NCBI GenBank assembly: GCA_014885115.2
Contig: WKLE02002126.1
Coordinates: 720-29,256, forward strand
Length of the DNA stretch: 28,537 nt
Direction of reading: 5' to 3'
Source: Asterionellopsis glacialis
Lineage: Eukaryota > Bacillariophyta > Plagiogrammaphyceae > Rhaphoneidales > Asterionellopsidaceae
Shown: positions 1-11,477 of the stretch, one piece after another
How the letters are laid out: each line of letters begins with the position of its first letter
How positions within the stretch are numbered: position 1 is the first letter of the stretch
Translations under genes and position numbers: made by a program
Notes under the pieces: model-generated
Databases searched by the model: none
What the model was told of the DNA's origin: nothing
The model's input: only the letters and a program-made list of their open reading frames with translations

Positions 1-69
1 CCTTTGGATGAAATCAAGCAATCGTTTGTGTAACCTTTTGAGAAACTTACAGCATCACCAAGTTGAAAA

Positions 70-854
70 ATGGTTCACGCGTCAAAATGCGTCGCGTCTT
101 TAGTGAACGATGGTTTCGCTTCAACAGAAGTCCATCGATGTTTCATAGATTGGTTCTGGGTAACACAAACAAGTTTCTTTGGAGTGGATTTGGACCTACC
201 GTTATGGTTCGGGCTGTTTTGCTTCAATTATTCCATTGGAGGTATAATGATGTTGCTGACAAAACCCAAATGGATAGAACAAAGTCGGTTTCCCTATATG
301 ACCTTTGCATTTCTCTTAATTTTTGTACAAGGTACGAATAGTTTTTTTTCCTTTTTTCACCTCATCTGGTAAAAACATAAAAATCTCATAATATCGTGTT
401 TGTTTTATTCTTCGTAGGCCCCTTGTCATGTTGGGCAGATTATGTGCATATGTCAAATGATTCTATCGCTCATTCTTTGGATAAAGCTTTAGCAGTACCA
501 CTCATGATGATGGAAGTATGGAAGGTTACACTAATGATCTGGCATGGAATGAAGCCAATGGTCCTTGCCTTGTATTCTATGGCTACAACTGCAGCCATTG
601 TATCTCTTTTAAATTCATCAGAAGCACAGTTACTTGGTGATCGAGATGGTTTTGTCTTTTGGCATGGTATGTGGCATATTTATCCTCTTATTGTCAGCAT
701 CATCATTTCCGTAGATTACTACTTCTTTGGGGGTGATCATGCTTGTGCTAATGATGACTCCGCAAAAGCAGTAGACGAACAACAAGAAAGTGCGATCCCT
801 TTATCTTCTTACGTGATGACCTCTCGCGCTAGATCAAAAATAAAAAGTTCTTAA
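70..854 (+). CDS. Small multi-pass membrane protein with HxxxH motif, possibly CREST (ceramidase/Per1/PAQR)-like
   Basis: Two exons, 70-331 and 418-854, join across an 86-bp GT-AG intron (332-417). The split glycine codon G|GC is restored and gives 232 residues. An in-frame TGA at 64-66 makes the ATG at 70 the natural start. At least four hydrophobic segments are visible, near residues 42-63, 74-90, 124-152 and 174-191. S91, D95 and H98 lie at the end of the second, D109 follows, and HGMWH (170-174) begins the last. This spacing of Ser, Asp and a late HxxWH recalls the CREST hydrolase superfamily (alkaline ceramidase, Per1, PAQR), where these residues bind zinc. CREST proteins usually have seven helices and about 260 or more residues, so this is short and the assignment is inference. 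The gene is convergent with EMC3, 97 bp away. The C-terminal tail is hydrophilic and basic. The gene model is firmer than the function. Confidence 0.62.
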
Positions 855-951
855 ATGTCTAACACAATATGCACACTTTAAAATTGATTTTAAAAATGAA
901 GAAACCTCTTTATGATAAAAGATTACGCTGTGTAGTGAATTGAAACATAAT

Positions 952-1890
952 TTATTCATTCTTCTTGGGGAAGTATTTCTTATCTTTCTTTTGTTTGGCA
1001 GCAATCTGTCCGAAGAAGTCATCAGCAGCAGCTGTGTTGACTTTCTTCTTCGGGTAACGGCTACCTAAAAGTCTTTTTTCAACATCATCAATATTGGACT
1101 TGTGTCGAGGCAACAATTCCAGGTTATCTGCCTCCATACGGAGTTTTCCAGGAGCATCGAATTTTTGTGGTCCTGCACTTGGTTGCATCCCCAAGTCTTG
1201 TTGAATTTTCCCAGTTTCTTGCATTTCTTGGGTTGGAGTACCAATAACAAGTCGGAAAAAGGCACGAAGACCGTACATCACCAGGAAGTACCATGAAACA
1301 CTTGATACGTACGACGTATCGAGAGTTCCTAAATTCAATCCTCTCTGAAACATCCCTTTGAACCCCTGTGTAAGTGGGAAGGGTACCTTTACTAAAACGA
1401 AACCCTGGAAAAAATGCGAAATGCCTTGCATCATGACCATGTTTTGGACCATAAAGGCCATCTGTCCCTTCATACCATCCATCATTGCCATGGGATTGGT
1501 GGGGTCCATCCCACTTGCTGCATTTTTTTCGGATGATGCTTCTTCTTCGGCCCACTCCGCTTGGTCACGTAGCATTCCTCCGTCCTTGGCGCTCATATAA
1601 CGTCGACGTGCTTCCCACTTTTGACTTGTGATGAAGTTACTTGCTCCACTACGGAGACGTGAGGCACGGGCCAACGATCCCTTGGCACGTCCTTCCACAT
1701 ACGGTATTTTCTGATTACTTCCCTTGAGGACAATACCAAGATAATGACGGAGTAAACCAGCAGTAATCATAATAACTAAAAGAGGCAACACCACCCAATC
1801 ACGAATGTCTGAGTCTAACAATAAGTTTTGACTAGAGAGTCCCGATGGGACAGCCCGAGTCAAACTCATGTCTGAAGCAGTTGATGTCAT
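952..1890 (-). CDS. EMC3: ER membrane protein complex subunit 3 (EMC3/TMEM111 family)
   Basis: A single-exon gene of 312 residues. EMC3 belongs to the Oxa1/YidC/GET1 superfamily and forms the core of the EMC insertase, which places tail-anchored and multi-pass proteins into the ER membrane. Family hallmarks are visible. 'LLLDSDIRDWVVLPLLVI' begins the first membrane helix (about 31-50), with LRHYLG after it. The cytosolic coiled region carries MDPTNPMAMMDGMKGQ (128-143). It is followed by a helix ending in FVLVKVPFPLTQGFK (164-178) and by LDTSYVSSVSWYFLVMYGLR (190-209). The C-terminus is charged and Lys-rich (KKDKKYFPKKNE), as in other EMC3 proteins. The length is slightly above the usual 260 residues, mostly in the charged tail and the linker at 100-127. 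The start is the first Met ahead of the conserved N-terminus; no introns are needed. The assignment is secure. Confidence 0.96.
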   Translation of the reverse strand: MTSTASDMSLTRAVPSGLSSQNLLLDSDIRDWVVLPLLVIMITAGLLRHYLGIVLKGSNQKIPYVEGRAKGSLARASRLRSGASNFITSQKWEARRRYMSAKDGGMLRDQAEWAEEEASSEKNAASGMDPTNPMAMMDGMKGQMAFMVQNMVMMQGISHFFQGFVLVKVPFPLTQGFKGMFQRGLNLGTLDTSYVSSVSWYFLVMYGLRAFFRLVIGTPTQEMQETGKIQQDLGMQPSAGPQKFDAPGKLRMEADNLELLPRHKSNIDDVEKRLLGSRYPKKKVNTAAADDFFGQIAAKQKKDKKYFPKKNE

Positions 1891-2352
1891 TTTGAAATGT
1901 TGACGATTCTCGCAAATCTAAATTCTCTGCTTTCCCTATAATTCTAAACCGACAGTAATCTCTAGCCCTCTCTAGAGTTCGCTACAAGTCCGCACCAAAC
2001 AGTCCAGAGCAAGGTCTCAGTTTCTGGTGCCACTGTTTTTCAGCTTCGTTGCTGCGTTGTATCTGCTGTCTCTCGTTGCTCTCAGCTTGTTGCCCAATGT
2101 TTGCTGTTCGTGTTGGTGCGGTTGTGAGCTTGTGTTTCGACATACCGGTAAGGGAATATTGCATTGGATGAATTCCCGGCGTAAAAAGCTACCTGTACAG
2201 AGTAGGCAGTACAAGCACTAGAGAACCAGGGGTACATAGACGCGTAACGCATAACAGACCTGCAACTGATTTCCATATATATGAAAGCCGGGAAAGTGAC
2301 AGAAGAGGAGTGAAAAGAGAAAAGGAGAACCACAAAACAGGTGTGGGAGCGA
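1891..2352. other. Intergenic region upstream of EMC3 with normal CpG content
   Basis: This is the 5' flank and likely promoter of EMC3. CpG dinucleotides are still present, for example near 2241, 2248, 2288 and 2351, unlike the following 9 kb. The short reading frames on both strands (60-83 codons) resemble no protein I know. It contains the 15-mer CCCTCTCTAGAGTTC (1966-1980), which recurs exactly at 16354-16368. Confidence 0.6.
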
Positions 2353-2394
2353 CAGTGGTAGGGGGGTAGTTGGGAGGGTTTGCAGGGTTGTAAG

Positions 2395-2443
2395 TTAGGA
2401 CTTAGTCCTACAGGTAGGACCTCTAGGACCTAGCAACTAGAGG
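2395..2443. repeat. TAGGAC/CTAGAGG motif cluster at the left edge of the CpG-poor block
   Basis: TTAGGACTTAGTCCTA is a near-perfect palindrome (2395-2410). It is followed by GTAGGACCTCTAGGACC and CTAGAGG. Related words recur in intergenic DNA at 16141-16178 (GAGAGGACCTC) and 26582-26625 (GTAGGACCTACTA). The function is unknown. Confidence 0.55.
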
Positions 2444-5041
2444 AATATGCAATAGATGGGTAATGTTGTTATTTTTGAATTTGGTAAAAGAAAATAAGAA
2501 AAGTTATCGATTCAGCACATATACTTTCTTATTATACTACACTGTGACGCAAAGTATTTTATGTTGTGTATATGTGCTGCACACACCATTGTCTCTGTAC
2601 TACAGCCTAGTGAGTTACTGCTGTATATGAGCTCAGACTCCACTTCTCACTTTACACAGGAAATTATACATGAAAATGAGCTCTTTACCTATTTTCAAAT
2701 ATATCAAAGTGACAGTATTCCCGGGTGGAAAAATCAACCTTATCAATTAAAAGAAGGCACCACATTGTAATAGCTGAAAACCCAACAATCTGCCTTAAAG
2801 TATATAACTGCTTACCACTTATTGACCTCTTAGGAGGGACAGATACAATTAGTATGGTTTGTTGGGTGACCGGGACACAATGGAAGTGCATAGTATTTAA
2901 CTCATTGCAAGAGGAGTGTTGTCAGATAAAATACTAGATTGTGTAGCAGCACCAGCAGAATGTACCAGGTCAATGCTGATAAATCATCAGTAATCAACTG
3001 ATTCCATAAAAAATAAGACTAATTGTCTATACCTCCACCATGTTAATGTCTTAGGAAGATTATTATTGTATGCATGTGAAGTGAATTCTTGTTGTCTTAA
3101 GCAAGAGAATGAGCTGGCAGTCTGTGGTGAACTGATCATCATTGATATGATAATGGAGGATGGGAGCTTTCCTGTGCAAATGTGTGCATGATCTTGTTAA
3201 GACCCAAGAAGTGGGTTGCATTCTGCTCTTGATGGGGATTGTGAATCTTATTCTTTTTTACTTGTCTACACAGCATTTCTAGCAGCCTCTTCGTTCAGAC
3301 CTTCACTGTAGTCATGATAGATACACCAGAATAACACACTAGTGACCTATTTCTTCCTATTGAAATAGAATAGTTTCAGAAATGTTTTACAGAGGTTGCC
3401 TCTCTTTGATTTAAGGTATAAATATTACCTGTCCATTGCTTAGCTCAAGCTATGTTTTTCAATATTGAAAACCTGATTACTACCAAGACTGTTTTGAAAA
3501 ACTCAGGAAAAAGCTTGTTTGTAATACATACTTATATTTTTACTTTCCTATATCTGGTTATTGAGCTGTTGTACTTGATACTAATATGAAGCCAAGTAAA
3601 AATAAAGTGCTACTAGTACAAAAGAAACTACTACAGTGACTATTGGTGTAGTTGCATAATTTAAGTGTTTAAAAGTTTGATCAAATGCAACAAGATTTTA
3701 TGGTTCCCATTGAGAATTCTCAAAATACAACAATTATTTTTAACTACTTATTCATTATTCTTTAACTCCTCTATTATGACTGTTTGTTAGTTATTGTGAC
3801 TTGTTGAAGTTCCTGACACTTTTATGTAACAAGTTTTCTTTAGCAACTTATTTAAAATCTATTTTTTGTAAGTACTAACAACATTCGTTTTGATTATACT
3901 AGACTTCATAGTAGTGTTTTGTAGTAAGACTAATTTCAAGATTATGTTTAACACAAATTGTCCCATAAATTAGTCCCATAGATTTTAGCCACATAGATCA
4001 GAAAACAAAATTTTGCCAAATTTTTGGAATTAAACTGTGAAGAAGTGTGACCCTCTCCCTGTATTTTCAAGTATTATTTGCAGCATCACTACCAGCATTC
4101 TCATAATCTTGTATCCCATGACTCTAATCATTATCAAATATGTAAGTTTTGGTATCTCCTGTATCTTGATGTTTTCACCTATACTTCTTTCTTGTGTTGT
4201 CATACTATTGTCCTTCCTTGTTGTTACTGTCAGATCTTCCAATTTTTAAAGTGACAAATTTAGGCAGTATTTGCATTTGATGACTCCATGCTCAAAATTT
4301 CATTAAAAGGTTAAATTAATGTTTCAATAAATTATAGTTAAATTTAAGATAGTATTTCCTTGCCATTCAGCTGCCTTTAAGTAAATGCTAGAGGAGGTTT
4401 TTTAAAATGTGATTGATTTGACCACAACTAAATAGCAAGAATAAGTGTGCAGGCACTACAGCCAGAACACAAGTAACACAACAGCAACTACTCCCATTTT
4501 TCCTGGAAGTGTGCTAAGAAGAGATGAGAAATTTGTACACCAAAAATGGTCATATCATCTTGCATGAAGATTCTGATATGATATATATAATGTTTTAAAA
4601 TTTTAAATATTAGCAACTTGTAATGATGCTTTGCAGTTTAAATTTTGAAGTAACAGGAACCTTGACATGGAATATATGAATTGTAACATTTTGTCACATT
4701 ATAAACTTTATTGGAATCAAAACATATTTTTTTGGTCCTCAGAGAAATCTGTGGAAGTGCAATAATTCACTATCTAAATATTATTTTTCATCATTATTCT
4801 TCCATTGGGATCCATTCTTGGGAAGGAGAAATGGTATAAAGTATACATTACCAAACAGAAAAAAAGAAACAGTGGCTTTTGCTTTCATCCCAAAGGTATT
4901 ATTCCTTTTCCTACGACCTATGATTTATGGTGAGATTAAGTACTACTAGTGATGACCCCAAAACAAAAGATTGAGGGAGCTAGTTATCAGAGTTTGTATT
5001 AGAGAAACACTTATTGGGTGCCTTATTTTTAATAACTTTTT

Positions 5042-5081
5042 ACTAAGAACAAATTTGACAGACTAAGAACAAATTTGACAA
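5042..5081. repeat. 20-bp tandem duplication
   Basis: Two adjacent copies of ACTAAGAACAAATTTGACAG/A differ only in the last base. They lie inside the CpG-poor block and look like a local slippage or repair duplication. Confidence 0.85.
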
Positions 5082-6098
5082 GAATACCACAGATATTGTA
5101 TCACTCTGAACCCCATCCTCTTCTTGGCTAATACTGAGATTTCACTAGCTAGTGGGTGCTAGAATCATATGATTTGTCCTGGAATGACATCATCATTTGA
5201 TGTAATAGTTACCATGAAGATATCCTTAACAATTCTTGCTTTCCATATTTTCTGTCAGAAAGCACAATCCAAAAGGCTCTTTACTAAAGCAGAATGCCCT
5301 GTTTATGATTTAATAATTTCATGTTGATGGGATCTGATTTCTGGTTTCATCTTTATTGCTTTGTTGCCCTAGGGTTCATCCACTGAAATTCCCTGGACTA
5401 TTGCTATCATAGGATAATTAGAAAATTTTAAGATCAATCCACCCCATCACAACACAGGTAACACTATATTATATCAGCTTTTATATCTTTATCAAACCAA
5501 AAAATGTTAATGCCCAACTGCAAAAGGTTGTTATTGTACCCTTCATAAAGAAAAGCAGAATTAGAAACTATCATTTCCCAATTATTTGCAAATGATTATC
5601 ATGGATAGATGATATCATACACTGGTTTGATTGGATTTGTGTTATAAGGAGAAGCATCTTTTTATACTTGTGCCTGCACTTTTTGGATCAAAGATTTGAA
5701 AACATACTAGTCTCCAACAAAGAGTTCTGGATAATACATAGTGTTACAAATAAGAATTTTAATTTTTTTTGGAAAAGTGTGAAACAAGTATCTTTGTGTT
5801 GGAGCATAAGGGGCACTATAGAATATTAACACTAAAAAGAAGAAGAAAATTTAACACCAAACTTTACCTTTGCAGCCATTACCATCATATAAATTTAAAT
5901 TGTGGTTGAGCAGAGTGATTCAATGAATAATGTTCTGAAGGATGAGGAGGAGATACTTGGACTCTATAGATGCCCCCTTCCCCTATATCATCTTATAGTA
6001 TGTAGAAGAAATAATCTTTAACCCTCCTCCCAGTAAATATTTTTACATCTCCTGGGAATAATTTTATCAAACTACAACAAAGTCTTGTAGAACAGCAC

Positions 6099-6116
6099 CA
6101 ACTAGTCAAGAACTGG
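6099..6116. repeat. 18-bp arm of a dispersed inverted repeat (partner at 9272-9289)
   Basis: CAACTAGTCAAGAACTGG is the exact reverse complement of 9272-9289, about 3.2 kb away. Similarity does not clearly extend beyond the 18 bases. It may be a remnant of an old repeat or chance in AT-rich DNA. Confidence 0.5.
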
Positions 6117-9100
6117 CTGGTGGAGATCCAGAACTGCAACATGATTGCTCTGTTTGGTGCACTCAATAATTATATTTGATAACAACTAGAAAATGTTTGT
6201 GTTCATCAAGCAAGAGACAAAGGCCTCCTATCAAAAAGAGATGCCAACTTGATTAGGAAAATTAGATTAGACAATTTAAATAATATGGTGTGTTAGATAG
6301 AGGGTGGTGGCTAATTGTTCTGGAAAAATGCAGATATATGTGTACTTCCCTCTCCATGATGGTACCCTTCATCACTATAGAGTTTGGAATATTCTGTTTA
6401 TATCAATAACACACAGGAATTTTCCAATTTACTTTGAGATTAAATTGATATTTTGTGGGTTCTACATTAATGTGTACAAGTACACTACTCTTCCTCCTCT
6501 TTCAATTTTTAAGAATTTTTTTTAGATGCACACCAGTTAAGAACACATGGGTTCTTTATGCAATCAGGCAAAGGGAGAGGTGGGAACAACAAAGGGTAAG
6601 GGTGAAAAAAAATACATGAGTAATTGAAAAGATAATGTAAGATTCATCATACTGAGCAGCATATCAGAGGGGTGGGAACTGTATGTCAATGCTATGTATC
6701 AAAATGTATCAAACTCTAGTTAAGTTTTCAATTCAACAGGAAATACTTAACTCTTTACAACTGCAACCTTTAGGACTATTGAAAAGAACAACAGCTGGTG
6801 ATGATTCAACAGGGCTAAAGTAGAACCAGGAAGTATCTATACAACTTACACAGCAAGTTTCAATGCTGATTTGTTTTTTCTTCTCTTGTGCAAAATATTA
6901 TTCTTCATAGTGAAGTTAGCACAGCCTATGTATACTACATGCCAAACAATCTCTGTGAACAAAAAGAAAAGCTAAAGATCAAAAAAATTTCATGGTGCCT
7001 TAAGACAAAACTTGGCAAGGCAGAAAATTATGCAAAGGTTTTGGGTTTCAGAACATATTGGCACAGTCACCAGGCATCAATTTCTTGTTCCCCATGCCAG
7101 ACTGGTCCTAAATAATTTAGTTTTTGTCCACTAGGGGGACTAGGCAAGAGTAACAATTTTTGCAGGACAATGAGTGGTGGTCATACCATCTTAATATACA
7201 ATACTGACTCAGTGATTATGTACTTCCAGATCATAGCTATAAAAAGCAGGCAACAACATTTATCATCATATATATATACCTTATGGATCTAAACAGAGAG
7301 ATTGAGAAAACTTTGTTAATTCTAGTTTTTTGCAAACTGTTTATATACAATTGATCACAACAAGTAGGAAAATTTCCATTAAATAGCTCCTCAACCCAGA
7401 TCCCTCCAGGAATACTATTATTGTTAGTATTAGTGCAACACCTCCTTCCTTCTTTTTGGTTTACCCACCAACAGCTGTTGTTATTTGTTGCTCTCCACCT
7501 CTCTTATTCCAATATTCTTAAGCAGTAGTAGTAGAAGTCTTCTCTTCTTCCTTCTGTTGTCTTCACTCACACAGATAGCATTGTGGACAGTAGCATCAGT
7601 GTATGTTAATGACAAAAGGTATGGCAATTCTTGCATTACTGCTTGTATCTCTGCCCTGCATCCCCATCCTCATCTGCTTTTGGTTTTGACTTATGCCTTG
7701 TTAGTAGCATTCATAATATTATTCCTCTTAAGTTTGTTCAACCTGCTCTTCATTAATTTTGTGCCTTGACTGGTAGTCCTTAATCACCAGTTCCCTAGTA
7801 ATTGTTCTTCCTCGTGATATTATGTTAAGAGCTCCCATTGCAGATTTGGGAGGATGTAAATCTGTGCTAAAGATAAGACTTTTGTTTGTCTCATCACAGC
7901 ATTTTACAATTACCACCTCTTCTTGATGTCTTTCTTTTTTAAATTAAAATATGCTGCTGTATATGCAATAACTAAAAATTCCACAAACCAGGTACTGGAA
8001 TAAGGTTGGTTGCCCCCCATAGGGCCATAACTTCAAAATACCAGCACTGTCAAGGGGGGTTATGTTGTGTGTGACAAACCATTAAATAATTGTACCTCTA
8101 CACAATATCAACCAAGAACCTCTTGGTTTAATCTATGGTTATTCAGTGCCCATTTGTAGCCACCAAAAGTTTATCTTGCCAGTTCAAAATAAATAATTGT
8201 AGCAATGCTGAAAAAAGATAATCTGTTTTTGATATCTATTTTACATAAAAGAACATATATTTCTATTGGTCATTCTACAGCCATGAAAATTACCCCCTTT
8301 TTAATATGATGTATAGTAATAATTTAAATATGTACCTTTGTTATAATTCATCCAATATAAAAATAATGGGGGAAAACTGTTAATAGAAGCATGATCTCTA
8401 GGATTACAGTAAGACTCAGTCTCTGCAAAACTTTTGATGCTCAGAGAAAAAATATAATTATCATCATTGCTTCCAAATGTGTTTAATGCTACAACTCTGG
8501 TGTGCATATCATCACTTTCTGATTAAACTACTAGAGTACTATGTTTTGGTTTCTTCCTCCTCTATGCTGTCTCCTCTTACTGTCACACTACTCCCCTTAC
8601 AGAGTCAACAATAAGAGCCAATAAAAATTGATCATACCAAGGAGGAGTTTGCAAATTTTGTTGTCTAGTCTGAGGAAAAGGCACACAGATGAAGCCCTTG
8701 CAAACATGCCAAACATACTAACTCATTCATAGTAATACATTGTCTTACCACCATGATGTTGCTGTGGGTAGCAATTTTAAAAAGGGCGCTTTTCTTTGCA
8801 AACAATCACAAAAGAGGAGATTACCAAAAGGAAAATCATAAGTATTTGTTCAAGAATTCTTGACCCTACAGCTACAGGTATGCTTGTGAAGAATAACAGG
8901 CAGGCAAACAAAATCCATAATCTAGTCTAGTGGTACATTGCATGCCTGAGAGATTGACCAAGAAACTGGGGTTAGGTGAGCAGCAGAAGAGTTCATATGC
9001 ATGAAAAGGTTGGTTGCAATGTAGTACTGCCATCTTTTGATTTTTTCACATGCTGCAAGAAGTCAGGAAAATTGTAACAACAATGACTGTAAACAATAGC

Positions 9101-9271
9101 ATGATAAAATAATAATTCTTTTAAAAATGATGATAATGAAGGCAACAACTAAACTCAGAGGAAAATTTAACAAACAATACTCACTTTTATCAACAACCAT
9201 AAAAATATACAGCCATCATACATCACACTCAGCTGTCTTTAAACATAATGATGATATTGCAGACTTATTGA

Positions 9272-9289
9272 CCAGTTCTTGACTAGTTG
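9272..9289. repeat. 18-bp arm of a dispersed inverted repeat (partner at 6099-6116)
   Basis: CCAGTTCTTGACTAGTTG is the reverse complement of 6099-6116. Shortly downstream a second GACCAGT occurs (9292-9298), so the local sequence is itself repetitive. Confidence 0.5.
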
Positions 9290-11064
9290 CTGACCAGTGT
9301 TGGGATAGTAATACACCTAGATTTGCCATAGATATCTACTACCATTAAAGTCATGTCTTTCCTTCTTTGTTACTGTTTTTGTCTCTATGAAACCGAACCA
9401 TGATGAATTTGAAAAGAATAGAACTAGATCTGTTCCTCCTTTTAGTAAGACAGATCTATCTATTTTTTTGTTACTGGTTGAAATCTACAAAAGTCTTGCT
9501 TTGTTTTAACTCCTCCAGTTTTTCTTGTTTTCTTGCAACAATGATTGAGCTTTGTTCTTATTTCAACCATCACTGAGTGATATAGAAAGCACAAAAAGGA
9601 AGAACAACAAGAAGAAAGAAATAACAACAAATTCACAGATGCCATCAGTGTTACATTTAGAAATGAGACCTGACAGTAACTGTAAAGACTACAACTATAG
9701 CTCAAAGGAGTTAGTTTGCACTCTTTGAAACAAATGTAACTGTAAGCTATACATTATCTACTGTCATGATTATGCTTTTACGAGAGGCTTTAACATTGCT
9801 GGATGAACCACATCATCTATGAAGACATGGATCAGGGCAACAACAATACTAATTAACTTCAACCCAAGTGAAGCTAAAATATAAAGATTATGATATATAT
9901 TTTTTGAGTTTATCTTCTTTTGTATCTTTTTTTTGGGCATTGATTTTGTAGTTGTTGATCTTTACTCAGTTGTCCCTGGGAAAAATACTGGATAAACCCA
10001 GTACCAGATGGTTAATGCTGCTCTTGGAGATGGTGGCAACAGTAAGCTGCTTTTGTAGATGAAAGCTGTTGAGATTGCTGTCTGGGAGTGAAAGTTTGGA
10101 GGATACGCACAATCAAGTGGGCAAGAAATTGGCAGTTGGTCTGGTACTCTTCTTGGACATCACAGAAACAATATACAAATGAGACTGGTGACAATACTAC
10201 TAGTCCTTCTTACACTTCAAAAAACAGAAAATTATTGTTATTCTAAAACAACTGAAAAGAAGGTAAAAGATCAAGCCCAAACATTTTGATCATACCAGTT
10301 TCCAACATATGCAAGTAACAACAGGGAGTATTTTGCTAAATTTGCTGTTTTGCTTATGGGCACATCCAACTTCCAGCTTGATCTATAACATTCTTTATTT
10401 TTGATGCCATTATACTATACATATTGCAGGATAGATTTTGGTTTTGAAAATTTATAACTACTTGGGCTTAGATGGTTGAATGATATCTTTAACAAACAAG
10501 CAATATATTCTAAATGTCAAGCTCCTCACCAGTGTTGTATATCAATCAGTGACAATGATCACAAATTTCAAGTTTGGGGGGGAGGGGGGTAAGTATCAAT
10601 GGACATTGCTTATATGGAACAACCAACTTTGACCATTAGCTTACTGTATAATAGTTCCAGCCAACATCAAATTGTGTACCCTATGAAACATCTGTACAAA
10701 ATACACACTAATCCTAACTCCTGTATATACAAAAATATTGGTTGTGTACTATGATTCTATTTTAGTAAGGTCTTGTTCCATGAAAATGGATAAAACAACC
10801 AGCTTCAAAAAAGGTTTCAAAGGTGCCCGATGCACAGAGAAAAGTTTATTTATGCATTAGGCACTTTATGACTCATTTTTCACTAGTGATTCATACATGC
10901 AAAACAAGTTCACATCTTTTTTTGTTGAAAATAGTGACAAACCACCCCCAAAAACTTTAAGAACAATGAACTTTTTTTATTCCCACTATGATGTTCTCCA
11001 TAAGAATCCACTTTGTAAGAAACATGCAAGCATTGTAGCTAGTCATAATTTTGTAGAAATGTAG

Positions 11065-11085
11065 GTACCATATTGTACCATATTG
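11065..11085. repeat. 10-bp tandem repeat GTACCATATT x2
   Basis: Two perfect copies of GTACCATATT are followed by G. It is a small local repeat near the right part of the CpG-poor block. Confidence 0.8.
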
Positions 11086-11477
11086 CAAATAGATGCTTGT
11101 GGACCTCTAATATCTTATCAAGACTACCCTTTAGTACTCCTGCTGGTCACACAAAAAATCTTCAAATAGGTTTTACAACATGATGATGTCATTTCTGACA
11201 CTTCCCAGGAAGGTTTTGAATCAAAAGTAAGTAGCAGGCCTTTTAGATATGCAAATAAATTTATTATATTTCATCTGAGATTGATGGTGAGGGCAATAAA
11301 CCAGGACTTACATATACTTTCACAAAAAAACTGAATTTTACAAATTTTTGTAAAAAATGACAGAAGTCAGTAAAAAAAGAGCTGCCAATTTCTGATCATG
11401 AAGTATCTACAAATAATGTTTATGAAAAGGTTTGGGGGTAGGCAGTTTCTTCCAAAAGATAAGATGAAACAGTACCT

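Larger units (their letters stand above)
2353..11477. other. About 9.1 kb AT-rich non-coding block with near-total CpG depletion
   Basis: I read no convincing gene on either strand. The longest frames are at most 94 codons, T- or A-rich in composition, and show no recognisable domain. By eye there are only about ten CpGs between 2723 and 11477 (near 2871, 3292, 3885, 4913, 7813, 8788, 9392, 9781, 10107 and 10828) and none between about 4914 and 7812. GC content looks close to one third, so roughly two hundred or more would be expected by chance. CC, GG and GC are common, so the loss is specific to CpG. A spot count over 5161-5220 gives 12 TpG+CpA among 59 steps, which is high. This fits long-term cytosine methylation and deamination of a silent region. 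I see no LTR, terminal inverted repeat or transposase signature. A decayed transposon, other heterochromatin or a centromere-like block are all possible. Confidence 0.8.

Noticed and set aside
6888..7115. 75-codon frame considered as a degenerate retroelement piece
   Set aside because: I found no reverse transcriptase, integrase or RNase H signature in it or in adjacent frames.
7485..7769. 94-codon plus-strand frame with membrane-like residues in the CpG-poor block
   Set aside because: The hydrophobicity follows from T-rich sequence. There are no conserved motifs, and the neighbouring frames are equally chance-like.
10012..10194. 60-codon minus-strand frame with Cys/His pairs, suggestive of a zinc-knuckle remnant
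   Set aside because: It is too short, the spacing matches no known zinc motif, and no related frame lies nearby.
10575..10589. G-rich run as a possible quadruplex
   Set aside because: There are only two long G runs separated by one A. It is a low-complexity tract with no gene context.
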